A DNA stretch of 64,000 bases from Liquidambar formosana (lineage: Eukaryota; Streptophyta; Magnoliopsida; Saxifragales; Altingiaceae). Both the position numbers and the translations under genes were made by a program. Each line of letters starts with the position of its first letter. The stretch's first letter is position 1. Shown piece by piece: positions 1 through 10,660 of the stretch. The notes beneath the pieces were generated by a model, which ran no database searches, was not told where the DNA came from, and saw nothing but the letters and a program-made list of their open reading frames with translations. The DNA is taken from NCBI GenBank assembly GCA_039720395.1, contig CM077831.1, positions 17,228,982 to 17,292,981 of the forward strand, given 5' to 3'.

Positions 1-2084
1 TTTTGATTCTCTGAAATATCCTTATTTTAAAATGTAATGACATCAATACCCTTACCAACATTAAAATTCGTTTATATTATATGTTGATTTGTTGAAACGT
101 TAGAAATTGATGATCTAGCACTAAGGTGTATGCATTTGACTAGGATTAGCTCACCTAATTTGATTAGGATTAGGATTAGTTTTCTTTATATTTATATAAT
201 AGGACGGTTTCCTAAGAAAAGAAAAAATATGAACAACGATAATGAATATCTGGTTACCTAGAGAAAGAATTAAAGGGTAAAAAGTCTTCCAGAAGTTGCA
301 TATCTACCTGTTCATATTGAGGTTTGTTCGATCAAAGCAAGATGGTTCCATCAATTCCTTTCTATAGCTACAGTCATTGTGTCGCTACAGTCACAATCCA
401 ACATTGAATTAATTTACTTTATTTTTGTGCAGGTCATTGTGTTTTTGTCAAAGTGTGATGAGCATACCACGACCAACGAAAACCTTGCTAAGAATTTAAA
501 AATCTTTATGCATTTTTTTAAATATAATTATTATCATTTAAAATATTTACGTGCAATGCACGTGTGCTAGAACTAGTATATATATATATATATATTACCC
601 ATAAAATAAGGGGCGTTTGGCCACAAGTCGTTTTTTGCATTCTTGTGCGGGCTCAAGTACACCTTAAAAAGAAACTTAAGCCTCAAGTCCACATTCTAAC
701 CGGCGGACAAAAATGCCCCTTTCATCTAATATAAACATCTTCCTTTTGAAAACGTAGAAAATTGAAATCCTTTGGAAACCAGGTATTTCTTTTAAATGGG
801 ATTCTTTCTTTATTTTTTTCTCTCCTTCTTTTTTTTCTTTTCCCAAGATTCTCTCCCAATTTCTCTCCTATAACAATTCTCCCATAATCGTATCCTCCTT
901 ATTTTTAGTTATTTCTCTCATTTTTCTCCCAAGATTCTTTTCGTATTTTTTACCATAACAATTCTCTTATAACCATGTGAGCTGCCATTGTTGTAACTGT
1001 TATAATGAAATTAATTAGGGGATTTTAGGACAGAAATGTTCAATTTATGTTTGTTTCAAAATTTTGTTGATTTATTATTATGAAAGTGAAGATAGTTACT
1101 TCGATTTTCATACATATGTTTGATAGCAGTTTTGTGGAACAAGATAGTTCTTAAAATAGTTACATGATATTTATAACTATTTGCTTGAGAGTTACATCGA
1201 TTTTATGACTTATACGAGATTGAAGAATAATTACATGAAATTGAGGATGGTGACTTCAATTCTGATACATGCGTTTGGTAATATTTTCGTGGAGCGGAAT
1301 AGTTTCCTAATAGTTACCCAAGTCTGAAGATAGTTACATCGATTTTGATATATGTGTTTAGAAATAGTTATATGGTTGCGGAATTTGTCAAACGTTGCAC
1401 TAGATTGAATGATTAGTACTATAGTTACATTACAATAAATCTATTGGAACCTTTTCAACTATATAGCGTTCAATTAAATGTAAAATTGCTACAAGTGTAC
1501 GAAGTGTTCCCTCAATGGCCAATGTGGTTGTTGCTGATCAAAAAATACAAAGGGGATAGTAGGAAGGGGGTTAGTGGGTTTCGGGCGTGGGAGTGTGGTG
1601 AATCGACCATAGCGATGAAGCCAAGTGAATTGAGCAGGTCAACACTCGTGTTTTATGATATGAATGAGTGGATGACACGGATTAATTAGGGTCAAGATAC
1701 ATCTCGCAATTGAGGAAAAATAAAATGACCTCGTCAACACACCCATCGTCGCTGCTCAAGCACCTGTCGTCGCCATGAGAGAAAAGAACTAAAGTACTCG
1801 AAAAATCAGGAATCATCAAAACAAAAATTTGTTGTTGACCAAAAAAATAGGAAAACTGTTATTTGCATTTGAAAACATGGGGAGAAAAATCAGGAATCAA
1901 TCATAGCAAAATATGGGAGATCATCTTAATTACTTACATACTCGTGGAGATGGGCATGAATGGTATTTTTGAAAAAAGATTAGCCAATAAGTGTATAAAC
2001 GTTACCACTTGAGGTTGGAAATGGACTTGAGACTATATTAAAAAAATGTTGAGACTGTTGGCTTGATGGTTTTTTGAAAATAGA
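1..2084. other. AT-rich intergenic DNA, no gene recognised
   Basis: No open frame here looks like a known protein. The sequence is AT-rich with pyrimidine-rich stretches around 810-950. The only structured signal is the Helitron-like end near 549-570, listed separately. Confidence 0.5.
545..572 (+). mobile_element. candidate Helitron 3' end
   Basis: A short hairpin, ACGTGC-AAT-GCACGT, is followed a few bases later by CTAG and then AACTAGT and a TA run. A hairpin just before a CTRR terminus is the 3' signature of plant Helitrons. Similar reversed sequences lie at about 31405-31440 and 52745-52785. No 5' TC end or Rep/helicase gene was seen, so this may be only a remnant. Confidence 0.3.
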
Positions 2085-3322
2085 CTTTTGGCATATTTCC
2101 CCATAAAATAATGTTAAATAGTACTTTTTTTTTTAATGTGTATTTTTATCACCCATAGATTTTGTTATATAGTGAAGGCCGAGTGTGGGAGGTGAACAAT
2201 GAGCCGAATTGTCTGAAGTTACAAACTTACCCTACCCCTTTCTTTCTTTCTTTTTTTCTTTCTACATTATCTGACACCTACCCCTCTTTTATCTACACAT
2301 CCCACCAAACACAGTCCCAGAAAACGTGTACAAAGTCGGCCAAAAAATTAAATAAGATGTATTTTTTCAGCGACCATTAACTGAGGAGGTGAAGGGCTAA
2401 TGCTCTGGCGACTCCAATAACCCTTCCTACGACATCCTCGACTTCTCTTTCTCCAATGTCTCAAATCCATAAGATATTATACTTGATTTTACTGGAAAAT
2501 AGATGGATCTGTTCGAGGATCTGGATGGGGTGTGATTTCTGCAATGGGTACCTCTAGTTCACCTAGTTCTCGATGGGATAGGACAACTAGTGGATTCTCT
2601 TGGTTCTTCATCCTTTTTCTTCTTTTTCTTTTTCCCCTCACAAATTAGGATAATTATCTTTATTTATATTTATTTTAAAGATAATTATCCTGCAATTATC
2701 ATGATTTTCTAGATAATTATCTTCATTTTTTCAAGATAATTATCACGAATATTGATTATTTTGTGAAAAATCGGGTTGATTATTTCTAGATAATTTATCT
2801 TCATTTTTGGCTAGCTTTTATATGAGTTATTTCATATTTGGCTTTGATCCAAGTTATTTGAGTTTTAAATCTCAAAATATTGCAGAATCGTGAGGATCAG
2901 AGCTTCCTTTTGTGGGTTTAGGCATTATGGTAAAGTTACTTGCTTATGAAACAGGTGAAATTTGAATAAACCAATCATAGATATGCACCGTATGTCGACT
3001 CACGGAGTGGTCCCTTATTAGTCGTCCCATGTATCACTACTCAGAATGAGGCATTGGGTGACTTGCATTTTTATTTTTATTTTTGTTAATGGTCTTTAAC
3101 AACAAATTTTGTATGATCTTATTTTAGGAAAAACACTTCTTTTTTTATTGAATGTGAATATACAAAAATTGATAACTATATAGAGTCTTATTGTTTACAA
3201 AAATATAAGAGGAAAAAAATAAAAAAAATAAAAGAAATAATACCTTTTATGGTGAGGAAGAGAAATGAATGAGATCTCAGATCTACACATCTAGCATTTA
3301 GATTAAATGGGAACATGACCAC

Positions 3323-4531
3323 CAGGGGCGGAGTTACAAATTTTCACTTGTAAGGGCCAAACCAGTAATGTGAAAACAAAATCTATAAAAATTATCAACA
3401 GTAATATATTTTTCCTTATAAGTTTTTTTCTTGTTCATTTTCTTTTCCTTCCAAATTAGTGCTGAATAAAGTATACGTATCTACCAACAATAAGCTATTT
3501 AATTTGAGAAGTTTATAAGAATATTTTTGAAGTAGGTAATCTTGCTTTTATATAAATTTTTCATTAGAAAGCTCCTTATCTTATTTGGTCAAAGAATTGA
3601 ACAAAGGATTGAATGAATTATTAAAAATAAAAAGCTAGTGGAGGGGCTAGGTGTAGGGATGTAAACAGGATGAGTTTTTTCGGAGCCTCCTCTTGTCCCA
3701 CTGCTAGTGGGAAGGGTTCGGGTTACTATTTAATGGGGTAGGGGCAGGTTTGGGATTTTTTTAAGAACCCATTAAGGTTTGAGGTGGGATTGGAATTTTC
3801 ATTAAAAACCCGTCTCGTACCCACCCCGATTGTCTACTCACTTTTATTATTATACATCTATTAATACATAATAATACATTTATGCCATTTAGAATATATA
3901 AATGCCTCTAATTTGTTAGGTTGCTTTTTGCCTTTGTTATGATCCTATTTCTTTTTCTTGTCCCTTTGTTCTATTCTGTTTTATTGTGAGTTGTGAAACT
4001 TTTATTGAAAGAAATTCTTGTTATTAAGTAACTCTTTTTAGTTGTTATGTTGTGTTTTATTAATCTTTCATATAGGAAAATTGAAAGTAGTTCGATGAAT
4101 TTAATGAACGAATTTTAAAAATTTCTTATTATAAATACGGTAAAATAATTTTTTTTTTCTTAAAAACAAATTTATGCTATAGAACGTAATCGATTTTTTA
4201 TTTCGTCCCTTCCCGTCCCGTCCTGTTCGACAAAGTATAAACAGGACGGGACGGGACGGGAATGGGATTTTCAAATTTAAATGGGATGGGAATGGGAATT
4301 GGATGTTAAATTCAAAGTGGGTTTGGGACGGGGTTGGGATGGGATAAATCCCAATGGGTTGCGGTCGGGAGAGGGCTCCCAGTACCAAAACCGCCCTGTT
4401 GACATCCCTATCTAGGTGTAACATTGAAGGGGTCAAGATTAATATTTGAAACTTTGAAGGTCTAAGTGTAATATTTTTCAAAACAATTGGAGGGGCCATG
4501 GACCCCCTTGTCCTAAGGTGGTTCTACCCTG
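3323..4531. mobile_element. hAT-like non-autonomous element, unit-1 copy, interrupted
   Basis: The ends read CAGGGGCGGAG and, degraded here, the complement of CTCCGCCCTG, which is typical of small plant hAT elements. The same element sits at the same place in units 2 and 3, so it predates the triplication. The flanking 8-mers (ATGACCAC and ATATTGAC) do not match, so a target duplication cannot be confirmed. This copy is longer because a second element is inserted at 3654-4410. Confidence 0.55.
3654..4410. mobile_element. hAT (Ac-type ends) element nested in the older hAT
   Basis: The termini TAGGGATGTAAAC and, inverted, TAGGGATGTCAAC flank 757 bp with no transposase. The bordering 8-mers are GCTAGGTG (3646-3653) and TCTAGGTG (4411-4418), a target duplication with one mismatch. 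Units 2 and 3 have an uninterrupted TTAGGTGTAAC at this point, so they are empty sites. The interior is rich in GGGACGGG-type runs and their complement. Confidence 0.8.
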
Positions 4532-5666
4532 ATATTGACTAAACCTCCCAAAAAATATAAAAGAAATAAAAGAAATAAAAAAGAAGAGATAAATAAATGG
4601 GTAAAGGAGGAGGAAGGGAGGAATAAAGAAAGTAGCCAACCCCCATAGCCGCGAATTTGAGGTTGGCATGGGGAAGATAGAGCGAATTGCTTCTTGCTTA
4701 TTTTTTTTGCCCAACCCAAATCTGTAATTATAACAAACAAATCTAAAATGAAAAGCGACCATTGGATCTAACTAAATCAGCTATAAATAACATACTAAGG
4801 ACCTTAGGATCATACTAGGAAAAATTTGGCTAGAAATGGAAAACTAATTCAGAGATATGCAAGTGAAATGACGAAAATGCCCTTAAAATTACAAATGCTC
4901 TTATTAGCTATCAAAACTAAACCAAATTGAATGTCAAAAAATACCATGAATTATTTGGAATGTGTAGAGTCTAATTAAAAAAGTTTGGTGCCAAAATGAT
5001 GTAAAAACATACATGTGATAATGCATCTAAGGTGGGAAGGTAAAAAAAGGGGTATTAAAATAAAGTGTCTACAATTGACAGTGGCAACGATGGATCCACA
5101 TAGATCTATAAAAGAAGAGATGATTCATCTAAAAAGTAGAAGAGGCAGCAATGGAGGACTTACATCTTTATGATGTTCCAATGAATGAGTTGTTGTGTGT
5201 GACTGTAAGTGGACAAGTTTAGTTGCACTCAGGATCCTCTGCTTGGGTAATCTAACAGTTCAAAAAAAATAAGCATATTTCTGGGATAAAGGCTAAATTT
5301 TTTATAATCGTTGGATGAAGCCAAGTACCCAAATACCAAAGCAGAGGATCCTAGCTCGGTATAGTTGGGTGCAGAATCAAATGGAAAAATTATGTGGAAT
5401 GAATTACATTATTATGAAGTTGGTTTGTAATAGGACAAGGTTGCATTATAAAGAGTTGGTTTTTTATTGCACAAGTTCTGTTTGCACCAATCATGTATTG
5501 GTAATGTAAAAAAAAATCAGCAGAAATCTAAAGGGGTTAAAAGACAAGTCCAGATAGCCCAAGCCCAGACATAATTTTGGATTGCAGCGCAGTTCCATTT
5601 ATACGGTCATTGGTCAACTTAATTCAAAATATACAGTGAAACAAAACTTAATTCCACTTTTATTGT

Positions 5667-5739
5667 AAATCGTGTTGGGCCAACACGATTTTGGCAAAAT
5701 CGTGTTGGCCCACCACGACTTTGGCCTTGCTATACTCCC
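5667..5739 (+). repeat. left terminal inverted repeat of the 23.9-kb element
   Basis: Two near-palindromes made of AAATCGTGTTGG and its complement are followed by GACTTTGGCC and TATACTCCC. The reverse complement of 29358-29433 aligns along its whole length at roughly 75 % identity by eye. Long inverted ends are usual for MULEs. Confidence 0.7.
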
Positions 5740-5952
5740 ACTATACTGTCAAAGGAACCCGGTATAAAAATACCAAAAATCGTGGTTGAATTTCATACAG
5801 CCAATATACACCGTATAAACAAACACAGAATAAAACACCCCCACTCCTAGTCAAACCCACCCACTCCCAGTTGTACTCTCACACTCTCCTTCTCTCTCTC
5901 TTTATCTCTCATCCTCACTCTTCTCTCTCTCTCTCGATCTCGATCTTATTCT

Positions 5953-6160
5953 CAGTCGGACTCTTACACTCTCCCTCTTTCTCTTGATCTCGATCTCACT
6001 CTCAGTTGGACTCTCACACTCTCCCTCTTTCTCTTGATCTTGATCTCACTCTCAGTTGGACTCTCACACTCTCCTTCTCTCTCTCTTTCTTTTTCTTTCT
6101 CTCTCTCTCATTCTCATTCTCACTCTCTCTGTCACTCGATCTCGATCTCGATCTCGATTT
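5953..6160. repeat. pyrimidine-rich tandem repeat, 50-bp period
   Basis: A unit starting CAGTTGGACTCTCACACTC repeats at 5953, 6003 and 6053 with a period of 50 bp. It is followed by CT runs and four GATCTC steps. The open frame crossing it (6006-6392) has no ATG start and is low-complexity in its first half, so I do not call a gene. Confidence 0.7.
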
Positions 6161-6399
6161 GAGTTACCAAGCTACCAACGTTGAAGCTCCGTCCTCCGCC
6201 GCCAACGTCGAAGCTCCTTCCTCCATCGTAGACGAAACCCCATCCTCCGCCGTCAACGCCGAATACCAATCATCAACCGCCGACTCTATCATTGTCATGT
6301 TTTCTGGAGGACGATCTCGGCTTAGATCCAAGGATCGTCGGGTTTCCATTCGTCGTCGACGATATCTAGCTCACACATTTGAGCACAAGTAAGGCCCTT

Positions 6400-8960
6400 T
6401 CCGATCTATATGCCGATCGAAATCTAGGGCATCCGTACCCCTTCTCTCTCTCTCCTTGTGAAGCCCATCAACTGGAAATATATGTTTTTTGTTTTTCCAT
6501 ACTTTATGCATTTGGAAATATATCAATTGAAAATTAGTAGATAATGCGTTCGATTGATTTGATTGTTAGTGACTTTTAGTAGAAAAGAAGAAATGTACAA
6601 GGAATGACAAGGAATCCTTCACAAGCTCAATAATAAAAACAGGAGCAAAAAAGGATGAAAGAAATTAACTTTTTAGGATTGTTATCATAACTACATTTGC
6701 ATGGTGTATTGGATTAAACAAAATTAACTTTTTAGGAATTCTATGGGTGTTGATTTTAAAAGAATTTTTTTTTTTTTTTGGAAATAGGAATATGAGTCAA
6801 ATTAGTTGTCATTTTGAAGGGAATGGGAATAAATGAAACCTCATATCAACATAACTATACTATTATTTGTAGCATAACATCTTGAGAAATAAAGAGAAAT
6901 CCAGATTAATGTTAGCAAGTCATTGAGATAATAAACCCTAATAAGTAAACTATTAGAGTATTAGAGATAAAACATATAAAAAACCTACTAATAATATAAC
7001 TCGAATTTCTTAATGTAAATAATTCCACACTGCTACCTAGCTTCCTATTTCCCCTTTTTTACTTATATTTCAAGGAAAAAAATTAATTGGTTTTAGAAGG
7101 GGACGAAAAATATCATACCTCTAAAAAATCATTCCAGTAATAGAATATAATTGAGAATATTATACAGATATCAATTTTGGGCATTTTAAACTTAACATTT
7201 TGAAAGTACTTCAATTGGTATTAGAAGAAGAGTAAAAAAAAGATGCGTACACTACATATAGAAACTCAATACTTTGGTCTCAGAAGCTTTACTCTCAGCA
7301 ATTCAAATTCAAGGAGGTGTTGTCGAAAGTGCATGATCGAGCAGTGTTTTCTCTTGGGAAGAGGAAGATAACTTGAAACTCTAGCCACATAAAAACAAAA
7401 TAAGAGGAAAGTTAAATCTAGAACTCCAAACTTTCAAAAAAAATTACAGATTAAAATTAAAATAAAGGTTTAAAATTAATCCAAAAACATTATACAAAAC
7501 CCTCCATTATTTGCTTTTTACAATATATGGAAGACAAAATGTAGAATATTCATACCTCACCCTCTACGACTGATTGGGACTTTAGTGGTCAAAACACAAA
7601 GCAAAATTTAAATAATAAAAAATAGCAATCCAAAAATAGTTCAATAATATAAAAATCCTTCATTAGTACCCTCAAGTTCGATAACATCTACAATCTATGA
7701 AAAACAAAATGGGTAAGTTCCACACCTTGGCATGCTGCGATTTGGGTTGGGAAATACAAAGCAAAGTCGTTGTCATCATCTTCTTGAAGTTTGGCAGGTG
7801 AGACACAGCATGTTGGGGAGAGAGTAGGAAGATAGTGAAAATTGAAAAGTTGGAGAAAAAAAATGGAAGAGGGAGGTTTGAAATTTGAAATTCCCTCCCT
7901 CAGCCCTCTCTCGTTCTATCTCCCTTCTTTTCTTCCGTCAATCAACTGTCTGTTACTTTTTGGTTTTCCTCATATTTAAAACTTGGTGAAGGTACATGTA
8001 GCTTTTTAGCAAAAGGGAAATAAAAAAAAAATAGAAAATCAGGGAAAAAAAAGATAAGTGGATATGTCAGTGTTTTACTGTAGCGGAACAGTGGAAAGAG
8101 ATGCAGGCTTATAATAGAATGAAAGAATTCCGGTAAGGATTGTGTGTTCAAAAGAGAGAACAGATAATAGGAGGGAGGAAATGAAATTTTGAAATTTGAA
8201 AGAGAGAGAGCCTTAAATAAAGGAAAGGACTAGCAGATTGAAGTGGAGGAGGTGTTTGGAGAGAGAAAGGGAGAAGGCTATGAGGGAGTAAGATGCTGAC
8301 ATCAGTTGTGTGGGCCCAAAGTGAAGGAGAATGAAGAATTATGGAGGGAAGAGTTATTGGGCTGCCATCGCAGCAGTTGCTGACCTCACCAAAAACTCGT
8401 AATTATAGTATAAGAATAGATAAAATATAAACTGACACATATATATTCACTAAAATTCATTCCTAAAAAAAGTTTTTCATGGGCACTAACCATAGAAGTG
8501 TGGAACGCATCAGATTACACAGATTGATGAAATAACAACTGCAAAAGTAGGGAGAATGTAAAAAGGTTAGTAAACAAATCATTCAAGACATTGAAAAAGG
8601 AACAACACAGAGAGATACTGAGATATGTTGGAATCGAAATCAAGCAAAAAGTCACACATGAGCAACAAAGACACAGAAGAAAACGTTCAAATCCCACCAA
8701 ACATCAATAAGTTCCCAAAAAAAAATTATTAAAAAAATCCGACAACAACAAACAAACCAAGTCACCAAGTCATCAATAAAGCTCATAATTAATATTAAAA
8801 AAATAACAATATGGGAAATGGAACAAAAAACAACCTCCAATAAACCCAATTTGTGTTTTAACTTATAATTAATCAAAACAAAACAATATGAAAGAGGATA
8901 AAAAATTTTAAAATAAGGGGAAAGGAAAAAAAAAAAAAAACGAAGAAAAACAAAGAAGGT
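6400..8960. other. element interior without recognisable genes
   Basis: The sequence is AT-rich with purine-rich patches at 7780-8350. Frames on either strand are short and low-complexity. I see no conserved domain, tRNA or repeat array here. Confidence 0.4.
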
Positions 8961-8975
8961 GAAATGTACCTGTTT

Positions 8976-10173
8976 ACGTCACTGCACCAATTGTATGTGC
9001 ACATACATAGCTACCTAGAATACCCATTCAAGAATGATACGCCAGTTGAATGTGCTAACTATGACTCAATAACAACACAAGGATGGTGTTTGGTAAACAC
9101 TTTGTTTCCTAACAGAATCCTAAGTGTTGATGGTAGTAGTTGGCACCTTCGAGACGTATTAATTCTTGAATTGTCCATTTGGCCAGTTTAGGAATGTATA
9201 TTGCTCATCTATTACGTACTTATAGATTTGATACTTTTATAAAAGTTTCGGTTCATTTCCTTAATGTTCTCTGGGTACGAAGTTAGTGGGGTGACCGAGT
9301 AATGGTCACCCTCCTAACTTACGTACTTGGAGAATTGTAGGGAAATGTTGCCGAAATTTTTATTGAAGTTTCAAATTTGTGTAGTCACGTAATAGTTGAA
9401 TAGTATACGATTCCTGAATGGGATAAGACCACCAAACCCTCTGGATACTACATTGTCCATGTCATGCATGCTGAGTACGCGTTGCATACCTTTATAGTTT
9501 TTCATTTGGGAATCTAATTGCAATCTCCCCTACCATGACAATCATTCTTGTTTATTTACTAAACGTTCAGCATGTTAGTGTATGTCGTAGACTTATGCAA
9601 ATTTATTTATGAAGATACCAATAGTCACGTCACTGCACCAATCGAATGTGCACATACATAGCTGCCTAGAATACCCGTTCAAGAATGATACGCCAGTTGA
9701 ATGTGCTAACTACGACTCAATAACAACACAAGGATGGTGTTTGGTAAACACTTTGTTTCCTAACAGAATCCTAAGTGTTGATGGTAGTAGTTGGCACCTT
9801 CGAGACGTATCAATTCTTGAATTGTCCATTTGGACAGTTTAGGAATGTATATCGCTCATCTATTACGTACTCATAGATTTGATACTTTTATAAAAGTTTC
9901 GGTTCATTTCCTTAATGTTCTTTGGGTACGAGGTTAGTGGGGTGACCGAGTAATGGTCACCCTCTTAACTTACGTACTTAGAGAACTGTAGGGAAATGCT
10001 GCCGAAATTTTTATTGAAGTTTCAAATTTGTGTAGTCACGTAATAGTTGAATGGTATACGATTCCTAAATGGGATAGGACCACTAAACCTTCTGGATACT
10101 ACATTGTCCATGTCATTGCATACCTTTATAGTTTTTCATTTGGGAATCTAATTGCATTCTCCCTTACCATAAA
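8976..10173 (+). repeat. direct tandem duplication, about 550-bp units, each with a hairpin
   Basis: Copy 1 (8976-9536) and copy 2 (9627-10173) are nearly identical and 651 bp apart; copy 2 lacks about 17 bp near its end. Each encodes the same roughly 70-codon frame (8964-9191, 9609-9842), of no known family. Each also carries an inverted repeat (9275-9326 and 9926-9977) whose arms run from GTACG to GGGTGACC and back. Confidence 0.8.
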
Positions 10174-10660
10174 CTAACGTTTCATTTTTATTCTTTTCAT
10201 TTGTAGTTGGGATTTAGCACAGTTCAAAGTAGTGAGTAAATGAGCTCGGCAGCTATAGGTAATGTACTTATTAGGTCTATTGATACACTATAGTTGTATG
10301 CATATTGCTTTGTTATGTTTATGACAACAACCCCTATATTGTTCTTTTCACATAAAGATATGTTATGCAATTAGGATAATACATTGGATTGTATATACTA
10401 TACAATAATTCATCATAAAAATACTCATATGCAAATGCTAAAGTTTTTTGTTTTCCTTTTGGCGTTTGATTTGTTATTTTATGAACATTGGGTCCTGGTT
10501 TGTAAAACTAGTTTAGGGTTATTGGCAAATAAATGGGTTCTTAATATGCATAATGTGTTAATTATCAAACCAACTAGTAAGCAATGCAATTATGTGGTTT
10601 TATAGAAAGTAATTCATCATACACCACATATTCTTCAACACTATATTTGATGAGTTTGAT

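Larger units (their letters stand above)
2085..5582 (+). repeat. unit 1 of the triplicated segment, 5' part
   Basis: This stretch matches the 5' flanks of units 2 (31465-35640) and 3 (52800-55650) in order. It includes the short shared block at 2085-2174, the GAGGCATTG block at 3051, the hAT-like element, and the block ending in CATAATTTTGGATT at 5582. It is interrupted by about 870 bp (2175-3045) not found in the other units. At 5582 similarity to unit 3 stops and resumes at about 29450, where the kinase promoter of unit 1 begins. Confidence 0.75.

Noticed and set aside
1444..1689. 81-codon frame
   Set aside because: It begins at TTG, matches no known family, and lies in AT-rich DNA with no promoter signal.
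4101..4762. Minus-strand frames of 94-132 codons
   Set aside because: They are translations of the hAT-like element and its nested copy. Similar frames recur at 33763 and 54453 only because the element is repeated.
6006..6392. Open frame of 128 codons with NVEAPSS-type repeats
   Set aside because: It starts with a non-ATG codon and its first half is a translated pyrimidine tandem repeat. No domain is visible and no splice model supports it.
8515..8876. Minus-strand frames rich in Phe and Cys
   Set aside because: They are translations of A-rich DNA (poly-T on the minus strand) and have no conserved pattern.
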